From positions 1 through 64,000 of the forward strand of contig JADJYF010000027.1 in assembly GCA_016719885.1 (NCBI GenBank): a stretch of DNA of 64,000 nt, given 5' to 3'. Below the pieces are notes generated by a model. It had not been told where the DNA came from, made no database searches, and saw only the letters and a program-made list of their open reading frames with translations. Shown piece after piece: positions 25,366-33,251 of this stretch. Within the stretch, counting starts at the first letter, position 1; each line of letters begins with the position of its first letter. The translations under genes were made by a program, and so were the position numbers. The stretch is from Pseudomonadota bacterium (GTDB lineage: Bacteria; Pseudomonadota; Gammaproteobacteria; Ga0077536).

Positions 25366-26421
25366 ATGACCTACATCGCCAAACCCAAGCTCAATCACCC
25401 GCAGGCCGCGATCAATACGCTCGGCTTCACGCGCCGCCATTACGAGGGCACGATCTCGACGCTGTGCGCCGGCTGCGGCCACGACTCGATCAGCGGCGCC
25501 ATCATCCAGGCCTTCTTCGAGCTGTCCATCGAGCCGCACCGCGTGGCCAAGCTGTCCGGCATCGGTTGCTCGTCCAAGACCCCGACCTACTTCCTCGGCG
25601 GATCCCATGGCTTCAACAGCGTGCATGGCCGCATGCCGTCGGTGCTGACCGGCGCCAACCTCGCCAACCGCGATCTGATCTACCTCGGCGTGTCGGGCGA
25701 CGGTGACTCGGCGTCCATCGGCTTTGGCCAGTTCGCCCACTCCATTCGTCGCGGCGTGAACATGCTGTACGTGGTGGAGAACAATGGCGTGTATGGCCTC
25801 ACCAAGGGCCAGTTCTCGGCCACCGCCGACCAGGGCTCGAAGTCCAAGAAGGGCGCCATCAACAGCGATTCGCCCATCGATCTCGTCAGCGTCGCCATGC
25901 AGCTCGGCGCGACTTTCGTCGCGCGCAGCTTCTCCGGTGACAAGACCCAGCTGGTGCCGCTCTTGAAGGCAGCCATCCAGCACAAGGGCGCGGCTTTCAT
26001 CGACGTGCTGTCGCCGTGCGTGGCGTTCAACAACCACGGTGGTTCGACCAAGAGCTACGACTACCTGCGCGAGCACAACGAAGCGGTCAATCGCCTCGAC
26101 TTCATTCCGAAGCGCGAGGAGATCACCACCGATTACGCGCCCGGCACGGTCGAAGACATCGAGCAGCACGACGGCAGCGTGGTGCGCCTGCACAAGGTCG
26201 CCGAGGATTACGATCCTTACGACCGCATTGCCGCCATGAACTACCTGCAGGCCCATGCCGCGCGTGGTGAACTGGTGACCGGCCTCTTGTATCTCGACCG
26301 TGAGCCCGAAGATCTGCATTCGCATCTCGGCACGGTCAAGGCGCCGCTCAACACGCTCGGCGACAAGGAACTGTGCCCCGGCGCCAAGGCGCTGGATGCC
26401 ATCAACGCGTCCCTGCGTTGA
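25366..26421 (+). CDS. korB: 2-oxoacid:ferredoxin oxidoreductase, TPP-binding beta subunit
   Basis: This 351-residue protein carries TLCAGCGHDSISGAI (Cys pair of the Fe-S/TPP lobe), IGCSSKTPTYFLGG, the TPP motif VSGDGDSASIGFGQF and VVENNGVYGLTKGQ. A C-terminal extension after LSPCVAFNNHGGSTKSYDY is typical of KorB-like proteins. It binds thiamine diphosphate and the 2-oxoacid and pairs with the fused gamma-alpha chain 15 bases upstream. A GC-rich hairpin follows the stop. Confidence 0.88.
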   Translation: MTYIAKPKLNHPQAAINTLGFTRRHYEGTISTLCAGCGHDSISGAIIQAFFELSIEPHRVAKLSGIGCSSKTPTYFLGGSHGFNSVHGRMPSVLTGANLANRDLIYLGVSGDGDSASIGFGQFAHSIRRGVNMLYVVENNGVYGLTKGQFSATADQGSKSKKGAINSDSPIDLVSVAMQLGATFVARSFSGDKTQLVPLLKAAIQHKGAAFIDVLSPCVAFNNHGGSTKSYDYLREHNEAVNRLDFIPKREEITTDYAPGTVEDIEQHDGSVVRLHKVAEDYDPYDRIAAMNYLQAHAARGELVTGLLYLDREPEDLHSHLGTVKAPLNTLGDKELCPGAKALDAINASLR

Positions 26422-26429
26422 CTGAAACG

Positions 26430-26452
26430 GGCACGGGCGCTCTGCCCGTGCC
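26430..26452 (+). terminator. GC-rich hairpin after korB
   Basis: Arms 26430-26438 and 26444-26452 form a perfect 9-bp stem (GGCACGGGC) with loop GCTCT, starting eight bases after the korB stop. No T-run follows, so it may stabilise the 3' end rather than terminate. Confidence 0.4.
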
Positions 26453-26492
26453 TGGTAGACCTTCGCGCGGGTCTTGCCACTCAGTGACTGAA

Positions 26493-26559
26493 TGTCAGAC
26501 TGAAGTCTGACCCACAATCTTCGGGGACGGCCCTTTGTGGGTCAGACTTCAGTCTGACA
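26493..26559. repeat. Paired REP-like palindromes (copies 1 and 2)
   Basis: Two 25-bp units at 26493-26517 and 26535-26559 face each other as an inverted pair. Each has a TTGTGGG head followed by the palindrome TCAGACT-TC-AGTCTGA. The 310-bp gap between korB and the propeller gene (26422-26731) holds only this pair and the hairpin before it. Related units occur at 38222, 56471, 56519, 60734 and 60784. Confidence 0.9.
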
Positions 26560-26731
26560 TTGCTCGATATCTTCCCGTTATTGGTCGATCCATACCATCG
26601 ATGACGGGTTCCTGCCCGCGCATTGCGCGGCGCACTTTCACGCGCTTGATCCCCGTCAAGTCTGTCCCGCGCTGATCCCTTACCAATACCGTGGTGCGGG
26701 CTTGTCCGCGCGTAGCGAAGGGGAGAGGCGC

Positions 26732-28423
26732 ATGAGAACCAGCTATCGGACCGGATTGGGGTGTTTGACCTTGCTCGCCGTCGGCGTCGCGCAGGCGGGC
26801 ACGCTCGAGGGCACGGTACGTGTCGCCGACCAGCCGCTGGCGGGCGCGATGGTGAGCCTCGCCAACGGCCAGGGCATGACCGACTCGGCATACAGCGACG
26901 CGAACGGCCATTACGTCCTGAGCACGCGCCTCGACGGCGCGCTCAAGCTGCGCGTGCGCAAGCGCTATCACAAGGACGAGCTCAGCGATGTATCGTTGGC
27001 GGCCGATGCGCAAAGCAAACTCGACTTCACGCTCGCGCCGCTCACCGACGCCAAGGAATTGTCCGACGACCATCCGTCGCTGTCGCACTTCGCGCAGATC
27101 GATTTCGACAAGGATGAAAAAGCGCCCTTCTCGCGCGCCAACTTCACGCGCGACTGCCTGAGCTGTCATTCCATCGGTAATCTCACCACGCGCTGGCCGC
27201 GTCCGCCCGAAGGCTGGGTGCCGACCGTGCAGCGCATGCATGGCTATCTCGGCAATGCCGACATGGACTTGATCAAGCTGCGCGCCGAGCGCCTGTCCAA
27301 GGCCATGGACGGACGGCTGGTCAATTCACGGCCCGAAGTGCCCTACGACGCCTTGTTGGCGCAGGCCACGGTCCATCAATACCGGCTGCCCGATACCGTG
27401 GTGCCGCACGACGCCGAGTACTCGCCGACCTACGACAAGGTCTATCTTTCCGAGATGTTCGCCGGCGAAGTGTTGGAGACCGATCTCAAGAGCGGCAAGA
27501 CCCTGCATTTCAAACTGCCGGATGACGGCGAAAAGGCCGGCGGTGAATTCACGCGCCGCGGCATGCCGGCGCCCTATGGCCTGACCATCGCACGCGCGCC
27601 CCACAGTCTCGCCGAGGGGCCGGACGGCAAGATCTATCTGACCGATTCGATTGGCGCCGGCATCACGGTGTTCGATCCGAAGAGCCATGCCATGAAGAGC
27701 TACCAGGTTGGCGGTGGCGCGCTCTATCCGCACACCGTGCGCGCCGCCAAGGACGGCATCATCTGGTTCACCATCGCGATGTCCAACCAGGTCGGGCGCT
27801 TCGATCCGAAGACCAAAACCAGCAAGGTCATCACCTTGCCGCCGACGCCGGCCTTGAGTGCCTCGGGCGGACCGATACCCTACGGCATCGACGTGAGTCC
27901 GACCGACGGCAGCGTGTGGTACTCCAAGCTCGCCTCCGACAAGATCGGCCGCATTGACGCCGCGACCCTGGAAGTGAAGGAATTCGATTCACCGGTGCGC
28001 GGGCCGCGCCGCCAGCGCTTCGATGCGCAAGGCCAATTGTGGGTGACAGGCTTTTCCGAGGGCGCGATTGCGCGCATCGATGTCGCGAGCTGGAAGGCCG
28101 AAATCTTCCCATTGCCGCGCTATGCGCCGAACGAGATCCCGGCGCCCTATGCGCTGGCCATCAACCCGGCCACGCAGGAAGTGTGGGTGAACGACACCAT
28201 GCTCGATCTCGCCTGGCGTTTCCTGCCCAAGGAGAAACGATTCGTCGCCTACCCGATGCCGCTCAAGGGCACTTATACGCGCGACTTCAGCTTTACGCCC
28301 GACGGCTGGGCCTGCACCGCCAACAACCCGATACCGGCGACCGCGCTGGAAGGCGGCACGCCGGAACTGGTGTGCATCGATCCGGGCAAGGCGGCGAGCA
28401 GCGTCGCGGTCAGCGCGCGCTGA
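26732..28423 (+). CDS. Exported Vgb-like beta-propeller with a haem c motif and N-terminal CarboxypepD_reg-like domain
   Basis: This 563-residue protein has signal peptide …LTLLAVGVAQA (to about residue 22) and a carboxypeptidase-regulatory-like beta-sandwich (GTLEGTVRVADQPLAGAMV…). A single CxxCH site lies in RDCLSCHSIG near residue 143. A six-bladed propeller like virginiamycin B lyase follows, with repeats GKIYLTDSIGAGITVFDP, GIIWFTIAMSNQVGRFDP, GSVWYSKLASDKIGRID and EVWVNDTMLDLAWRF. The haem site makes a covalently bound c-haem likely after export. Function is unknown; a quinone- or haem-linked periplasmic oxidoreductase or sensor is possible. It is followed five bases later by the DUF1566-type gene. 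Confidence 0.75.
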   Translation: MRTSYRTGLGCLTLLAVGVAQAGTLEGTVRVADQPLAGAMVSLANGQGMTDSAYSDANGHYVLSTRLDGALKLRVRKRYHKDELSDVSLAADAQSKLDFTLAPLTDAKELSDDHPSLSHFAQIDFDKDEKAPFSRANFTRDCLSCHSIGNLTTRWPRPPEGWVPTVQRMHGYLGNADMDLIKLRAERLSKAMDGRLVNSRPEVPYDALLAQATVHQYRLPDTVVPHDAEYSPTYDKVYLSEMFAGEVLETDLKSGKTLHFKLPDDGEKAGGEFTRRGMPAPYGLTIARAPHSLAEGPDGKIYLTDSIGAGITVFDPKSHAMKSYQVGGGALYPHTVRAAKDGIIWFTIAMSNQVGRFDPKTKTSKVITLPPTPALSASGGPIPYGIDVSPTDGSVWYSKLASDKIGRIDAATLEVKEFDSPVRGPRRQRFDAQGQLWVTGFSEGAIARIDVASWKAEIFPLPRYAPNEIPAPYALAINPATQEVWVNDTMLDLAWRFLPKEKRFVAYPMPLKGTYTRDFSFTPDGWACTANNPIPATALEGGTPELVCIDPGKAASSVAVSAR

Positions 28424-28428
28424 GCGCC

Positions 28429-29061
28429 ATGGCCAGGCAAGCCGGCACGGCGGCGAGGCTGGCGCTCGTGCTGTGCGCGGCGCTGTCGTCGTCGGCGCCC
28501 GCCAACGCGGCGGACGACGCGCAGGCGTCGGGCGCGGCGCCTTGCGTGCGCGACGCCGACAGCGGCCTCCTGTGGGCGGCCAGGCGTCACGACGGCGGTC
28601 TCAATGATCGCCGCTGGACCTATACACCCTACGACGGCAACCCCGCCACCAACGGCGGCTACGCCGGCTATCGCGATGCCACCAGTGGTGAGTGTCCGCG
28701 CGATCTCATGCAGGGGCGGTCCTGCAATACCGAAGCCTATATCGCGGCGGTCAACGCCAGCGCACTGTGCGGCTATCGCGATTGGCGCCTGCCGACCTAT
28801 ACCGAGCTGGCCGCCATCGCCGGCCGCACCAGCAGTACGGCGACGCCCTCGGCGGAGCTGCCGTTCGCCGACATCGAGGAAGGCTGGTACTGGACAGCGG
28901 TGGCCAAGGTCGGCATCACGTCCTTCTCGCGCGTGGTGCTGCTGCCGCCGCGCGCACGGCCGCGTTTCTACGACGGCAGCTACCTCGTCATGGCCGTGCG
29001 CGGACCGACTGCCAGCGAGCCCGCGCCCAGCCCCGGCGCCGGTTCAAGCTCAAGCAGGTAG
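28429..29061 (+). CDS. Exported DUF1566-type (FGE/Lcl-like) protein
   Basis: This 210-residue protein has signal peptide …LALVLCAALSSSAPANA. The conserved patterns are DADSGLLWAARR, AYIAAVNASALCGYRDWRLPTYTEL and FADIEEGWYWTAVAK, with SYLVMAVRG near the end. These are the blocks of DUF1566 (Lcl C-terminal) proteins, which are often secreted and sugar-binding or of unknown use. Four cysteines (CVRDADSG, ECPRD, SCNTE, LCGYR) could form two disulfides. It starts five bases after the propeller gene, so the two are probably co-expressed. Confidence 0.7.
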   Translation: MARQAGTAARLALVLCAALSSSAPANAADDAQASGAAPCVRDADSGLLWAARRHDGGLNDRRWTYTPYDGNPATNGGYAGYRDATSGECPRDLMQGRSCNTEAYIAAVNASALCGYRDWRLPTYTELAAIAGRTSSTATPSAELPFADIEEGWYWTAVAKVGITSFSRVVLLPPRARPRFYDGSYLVMAVRGPTASEPAPSPGAGSSSSR

Positions 29062-29084
29062 GTGGCTGGCCGCTAGAACCCCGC

Positions 29085-31229
29085 ATGGATGCGCGGCAAT
29101 CAGGATGGCGAACGGATGCACGGGAGCTCGATCCCGTCCCGCCTGAGGCCGCCCTGGCGGCCGTGCTCCCCGGTCCGGCACCGCGCATCGACGCTTTGCG
29201 CCTGAAACGCGTCGAACTGCTGCATGGGCAGATGCCCAGCACCATCATCGGCTCGCTGACGACCGGTCTGCTGGTCGTGGCACTGTTGCATTCGTTCGAC
29301 GCCGGGCTGCCGCTGGTCAGCTGGTTCGCCATGCTCGGCGCCATCTCGCTGCTGCGCAGCCTGCAGGTGCTGCGCTATCGCGCCTCCAGCGGCGACAGCA
29401 CCCGCATCGAACGCTGGCGGCGCGCGTTCATCGTCTCCAATTTCGCGGTCGGCTGCGTGTGGGGCAGCCTGGTCAGCGTGCCGAATCTCGACGATATCCG
29501 CCAGGCGGCGGCCGTCATCGTGGTGCTGGGGGGCGTGATGGGCACCTCGAGTGTGCTGTACGCGGCCTCGTTTCGTGCCTTTCTCGCTTTCACGCTGCCG
29601 ATCATGGCGGCCATGCTGGCGGTCGTTTCCCAACACCCGGGCCTCGGCAGTTTCGTGCCCTTCCTCATCGTCTACGATGCGGCCGTGATTGTCGGTGCGC
29701 GACGCAATGCGCGCGCGCTGACGGAATCCCTATCGCTACAGCTCGAAAACGTCGAACTGCTGGACTCCCTGCAGGACGAGCGCGATCGCTTTCGCCTGTT
29801 GAATGCCGAACTCGAGTCGCGCGTCAGCGAACGCACCACCGAGCTGTCGACCAGCAACGAACTGCTGCAGCAGGAGATTGCCGAACGCGATCGCGTACAA
29901 CAGAAACTGCTCCACCAGGCCAGCCACGACGCCCTGACCTCGCTGGTCAACCGCACGGAATTCGAGGCGCGCCTGCGCAAGGTGGTCTCGGACCGGCGCC
30001 GCTCGCGGCGACCGCATGCCGTGTGTTGCATGGATCTCGACCAGTTCAAGCTGGTCAACGACACCTGCGGGCATGGCGCCGGCGACGAGCTGCTGCGCCG
30101 ACTGTCCGGCATGATGCAGGCCCAGGTGCGCACCGGCGACGTGCTGGCGCGCCTCGGTGGCGACGAATTCGGCATCCTGCTGTACGACGCGGGCTTGAAC
30201 GAATCGATGCAGCTCATCGAACGGCTGCGCGACATGATCGAGAACTTCACCTTCCTGTGGGAGCGCCGCCAGTTCAAGGTCACCGCGAGTTTCGGCGTGG
30301 CCATCGTCACCGATGACTACGATTCGGTGACCGATGTGCTGCGCGACGCCGACACCGCCTGCTTCCTGGCCAAGGACCGCGGCCGCAACTGCGTGCATGT
30401 GCACGTGCAGGACGACGCCACGGTTTCCGAGCGCCGCCAGCAGATGGCCTGGATCAACCGCCTCGACGCCGCCATGGGCGACGGCCGTCTGTTGCTCGCG
30501 CGCCAGCCGATAGTCCACGGCGCCGGCCATGGCGCACCGCACTGGGAAGTACTGCTGCGCCTGCGCGACGAAGACGGCGATATCGTCACGCCGGGCTTTT
30601 TCCTGCCGGCGGCGGAACGGTTCGGCATGATGCCGCGCCTCGATCGCTTCGTGGTGGAGCGACTGACGGATTATCTCGCCGACGATCCCGACGGCGCCGA
30701 TTGCTATGCCATCAACCTGTCGGGCGCATCGCTCGGCGACGAGCGCCTGCTGGCCTTCCTCATCGAGCGCGTCAAGCGTTGCCAGAACCCGGCACGGCTG
30801 TGCTTCGAGATCACCGAGACTTCGGCCATTTCCAACCTCACCGAGGTGCGCGAGATCATCGCCGAATTGCGTGGCCTGGGCTGCCAGTTCTCGCTCGACG
30901 ATTTCGGCACCGGCATGGCCTCGTTCGACTACCTGCGATCGCTGCCGGTCGATTTCCTGAAAATCGATGGCAGCTTCATTCGCGACATCGCCGACAATCC
31001 CATCTCCTTGGCGATGGTGCGCGCGGTCAACGACATCGCCCACCTGATGGGCATGCGCACGGTCGCGGAGTTTGTCGAAACCCAGCAGATAGCGACGGTG
31101 CTGCGGGGCATAGACATCGATTACCTGCAGGGCTATGCCTTCGGTCGTCCGCGCTTCTTCATGCCCGGCGACTGCGACCACGAACAAGTGACCCACCTCG
31201 ATACCGTGCAGTTCGTCGCCAACGGCTGA
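29085..31229 (+). CDS. Membrane-anchored GGDEF-EAL cyclic-di-GMP protein
   Basis: This is a 714-residue protein from ATG 29085. Six or so N-terminal hydrophobic helices (about 45-210) form a MASE-like sensor. A coiled coil follows (ENVELLDSLQDERDRF…ELLQQEIAERDRV, about 220-285). The GGDEF domain carries the intact signature LGGDEFGILL (about 357-365), with CMDLDQFKLVND before it. The EAL domain begins with a degenerate EVLLRL, but NLSGASLG, FEITETSAI, DDFGTGMASFDYL and KIDGSFIRD keep the metal-site residues. Both cyclase and phosphodiesterase activity are possible. It lies 23 bases after the DUF1566-type gene and just before a MITE-like repeat. Confidence 0.88.
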   Translation: MDARQSGWRTDARELDPVPPEAALAAVLPGPAPRIDALRLKRVELLHGQMPSTIIGSLTTGLLVVALLHSFDAGLPLVSWFAMLGAISLLRSLQVLRYRASSGDSTRIERWRRAFIVSNFAVGCVWGSLVSVPNLDDIRQAAAVIVVLGGVMGTSSVLYAASFRAFLAFTLPIMAAMLAVVSQHPGLGSFVPFLIVYDAAVIVGARRNARALTESLSLQLENVELLDSLQDERDRFRLLNAELESRVSERTTELSTSNELLQQEIAERDRVQQKLLHQASHDALTSLVNRTEFEARLRKVVSDRRRSRRPHAVCCMDLDQFKLVNDTCGHGAGDELLRRLSGMMQAQVRTGDVLARLGGDEFGILLYDAGLNESMQLIERLRDMIENFTFLWERRQFKVTASFGVAIVTDDYDSVTDVLRDADTACFLAKDRGRNCVHVHVQDDATVSERRQQMAWINRLDAAMGDGRLLLARQPIVHGAGHGAPHWEVLLRLRDEDGDIVTPGFFLPAAERFGMMPRLDRFVVERLTDYLADDPDGADCYAINLSGASLGDERLLAFLIERVKRCQNPARLCFEITETSAISNLTEVREIIAELRGLGCQFSLDDFGTGMASFDYLRSLPVDFLKIDGSFIRDIADNPISLAMVRAVNDIAHLMGMRTVAEFVETQQIATVLRGIDIDYLQGYAFGRPRFFMPGDCDHEQVTHLDTVQFVANG

Positions 31230-31255
31230 AGCGGCGACCTTGGCCCGGGCGGGCG

Positions 31256-31417
31256 AAGGGCCCTGGTCACAATTATCTCGACATTCGGCCGCGCCTGGCC
31301 GGCCTCGGCGGTGTTGCGATTGTTGGCAATAGCGCGCTATTACCTGCCAATCGCGCCTTGCCGCGACCACCCAGCCACACCCTCGATGTTGACGAGATAA
31401 TTGTGACCAGGGCCCTT
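31256..31417. repeat. MITE-like element with perfect 25-bp terminal inverted repeats
   Basis: Arms 31256-31280 and 31393-31417 are perfect reverse complements over 25 bases. The 112-bp interior is itself partly self-complementary: it holds a GCGATTG…CAATCGC pair around the palindrome ATAGCGCGCTAT. The whole 162 bp can fold into one long imperfect hairpin and encodes no protein. No clear target-site duplication is visible. It fills most of the 323-bp gap 31230-31552. A TTGAC/GTCAA dyad at 31420-31433 follows directly and could be an operator for the downstream operon. Confidence 0.8.
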
Positions 31418-31552
31418 TGTTGACGCCGGTCAAATTTTCCGCGCCCGCGCCTACAGTCGTGGCGCCTGCTTACCGACACCCTCTCAAGGCGCCAGTCCCG
31501 GCGCCGTCTTCGCCGCGCGCGCCGCGCGCCGTCTCAGGGAGGAGAGCGTCAC

Positions 31553-32041
31553 ATGACCGCGTCATCGGCACCGTCCCAGCTCACCACGCCCATGGTCATC
31601 GACGCGGCTGGCGCCACCATGACCTTCGAGCCGGCGTTCGCGGCGTTTCCCCGTACCTTGTTACACCTCGCGCTGGACGGCGAGGCGGCCGAGGCCATGC
31701 TCGTGCATCTCGGCTACCGCGTGCGACGCGCGCCGGGCGAACTCGTGAGTCACGCGCGACGCATCCTGCTGGCCCATCGCCTCGGCGACGCCGCCACCAG
31801 CTGCGCGGCGCTGATCGATCTCGCCTGCGCGCTCGGTGACAAGGGCACGGCGCTGCGCCGCAGCCTGTTCGACGAAGTAGCCGACGCCCAGCCGCCCGCG
31901 CGCCGCGCGCTGCTCGAGGCCTTGCTAGCGCGCGCGCCCGATGTCCGTGAATGCGAGGCCGTGCACGCCACCCTGTTGCGTCCCGCCGTGAGCCCGGGTG
32001 CACTGCTGCGGCGCCTGCCGCGCAGCGGCGATGACGACTGA
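31553..32041 (+). CDS. Unknown protein, first gene of the kinase-GTPase operon
   Basis: This 162-residue, soluble, mostly helical protein has no signal peptide or membrane segment. Recognisable traits are an FAAFPRTLLHLALDGEAAEA start and an alternating Arg/Ala-rich helical body (HARRILLAHRLGDAATSCAAL…RRALLEALLARAP). GGGAGGAGAG lies upstream of ATG 31553. Its last 11 bases overlap the start of the next gene, so it belongs to the seven-gene signalling operon. I do not recognise the family; a small adaptor or scaffold role is only a guess. Confidence 0.6.
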   Translation: MTASSAPSQLTTPMVIDAAGATMTFEPAFAAFPRTLLHLALDGEAAEAMLVHLGYRVRRAPGELVSHARRILLAHRLGDAATSCAALIDLACALGDKGTALRRSLFDEVADAQPPARRALLEALLARAPDVRECEAVHATLLRPAVSPGALLRRLPRSGDDD

Positions 32042-33251
32042 GCGCGGCGGCGTGGCCGACGGCGAGCGCACGCCGCTGGCGCTCGATCTGCTGGGCGCCA
32101 ATCAACGTTTGCGCGACACCTTGGCGATGGTCTTTCACGGCCCGGCCAAGGCACGCTGCGCCTTGGCGCAGGGCGCGCAGGCCGATGCGGTGATCATCAA
32201 TCTCGATGGCGTCGGCGCCGAGGCCGAATGGGCGCGCTACCGTGAACTGCATCCGCGGCGACCGGCCATCGTGCTGTCGCTCGACGCCGCGCCCCAGGCA
32301 CACGCTCTCGCGGTGGTGCTGAAGCCGGTGCGCATCGAGCAATTCCTGGCGGCGCTGGATGCCGTCGACGCCGCGTTGCGCGCGCAAGCGGTGGCGCCGG
32401 AGCGCGATGCCGAAGCCGCACCGCCCACCTTGTTGTTGCCGACGCGCGACGCAGCGCGCGAGGCGCACGGCGGCGCCGAAGTGGTGGCCATCGACACGCC
32501 GACCGAAGTGCTCGCCGATGCGCCACGCGTCGCGCCGCATGCGGACGCCTGGCGCGCGGTATGTGGCGACGCGCCGGATGGCGATCTCGACGATCCGCGG
32601 CACAGCGCGACGCGCCGCTGCCATGACGGAATAGAACTGTTGAGCGTGTTGCAGCAGGCGCTGGCCATCGCGCATCGCGAACAGGTGACGATGGACGTGT
32701 GTCTCAACGACCAGCCCATCGCGCGTCTCGAGCTGGCGCGGGCGGAAGTCACGCGCGTCATTTCCTTGCAGCAATGGCAGGCCCTGTGCGGCACGGCGCT
32801 CGATGGCGCAAAGCTTGTATCGCGTCGCGCCGACGGCGCGGTGCTCGCGGGCGAGCAATGCGCCATCGAGGCGCTGCTGTGGCAAACGGCGGCCTGGAGC
32901 TACCGCGGCCGATTGCCGGCCGACACGCCGCTTGACCAGCGCATCTACCTGCGCCACTGGCCCAATCTCACGCGCCTGTTGCCGCTGCCCGACGCCTGCC
33001 GCATCGCCGCCCTGATGGTGCGCCACCCGATGCCGCTGGCGCGCGTGGCGGAAGCGCTGCGCATCCCGCAGCGCCACGTGTTTGCTTTCCATGGCGCGGC
33101 CAGCGCCATCGGCCTCATGGGCGTCGCGCGCCGTGAGGCCGATCACCTGCTCGCCGACGAGGTGCCCGCGCCCGACAGCCGTCGCGCCTTGCTGCAAGGC
33201 ATCGCACGGCGTCTCGCCGACGACGGCAGCCAGGCGCAGAGCGTGCCATGA
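32031..33251 (+). CDS. Receiver-like N-terminus with unknown C-terminal domain, signalling operon
   Basis: This is a 406-residue soluble protein from ATG 32031, overlapping the previous stop. Residues about 15-125 look like a degenerate response-regulator receiver: strand …ADAVIINLDG at the phospho-acceptor position, RPAIVLSL, then LKPVRIEQFLAAL, the Lys-Pro and last helix of REC domains. The acidic pocket of true receivers is not evident. The second half (…LLSVLQQALAIAHREQV…RIYLRHWPNLTRLLPLP…RVAEALRIPQRHVFAFHGAA) ends in what looks like a winged-helix or helical bundle. Its end overlaps the kinase-GTPase start by four bases. It may feed a signal to the kinase; the role is inferred. Confidence 0.6.
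   Translation: MTTERGGVADGERTPLALDLLGANQRLRDTLAMVFHGPAKARCALAQGAQADAVIINLDGVGAEAEWARYRELHPRRPAIVLSLDAAPQAHALAVVLKPVRIEQFLAALDAVDAALRAQAVAPERDAEAAPPTLLLPTRDAAREAHGGAEVVAIDTPTEVLADAPRVAPHADAWRAVCGDAPDGDLDDPRHSATRRCHDGIELLSVLQQALAIAHREQVTMDVCLNDQPIARLELARAEVTRVISLQQWQALCGTALDGAKLVSRRADGAVLAGEQCAIEALLWQTAAWSYRGRLPADTPLDQRIYLRHWPNLTRLLPLPDACRIAALMVRHPMPLARVAEALRIPQRHVFAFHGAASAIGLMGVARREADHLLADEVPAPDSRRALLQGIARRLADDGSQAQSVP

Noticed and set aside
26430..26452. Classical rho-independent terminator after korB
   Set aside because: Stem is good but no T-run follows, so only a low-confidence terminator is listed.
23341..26517. 1058-codon minus-strand frame
   Set aside because: Shadow of the plus-strand korA/korB genes, which carry all family motifs; GC-rich codon bias opens the opposite frame.
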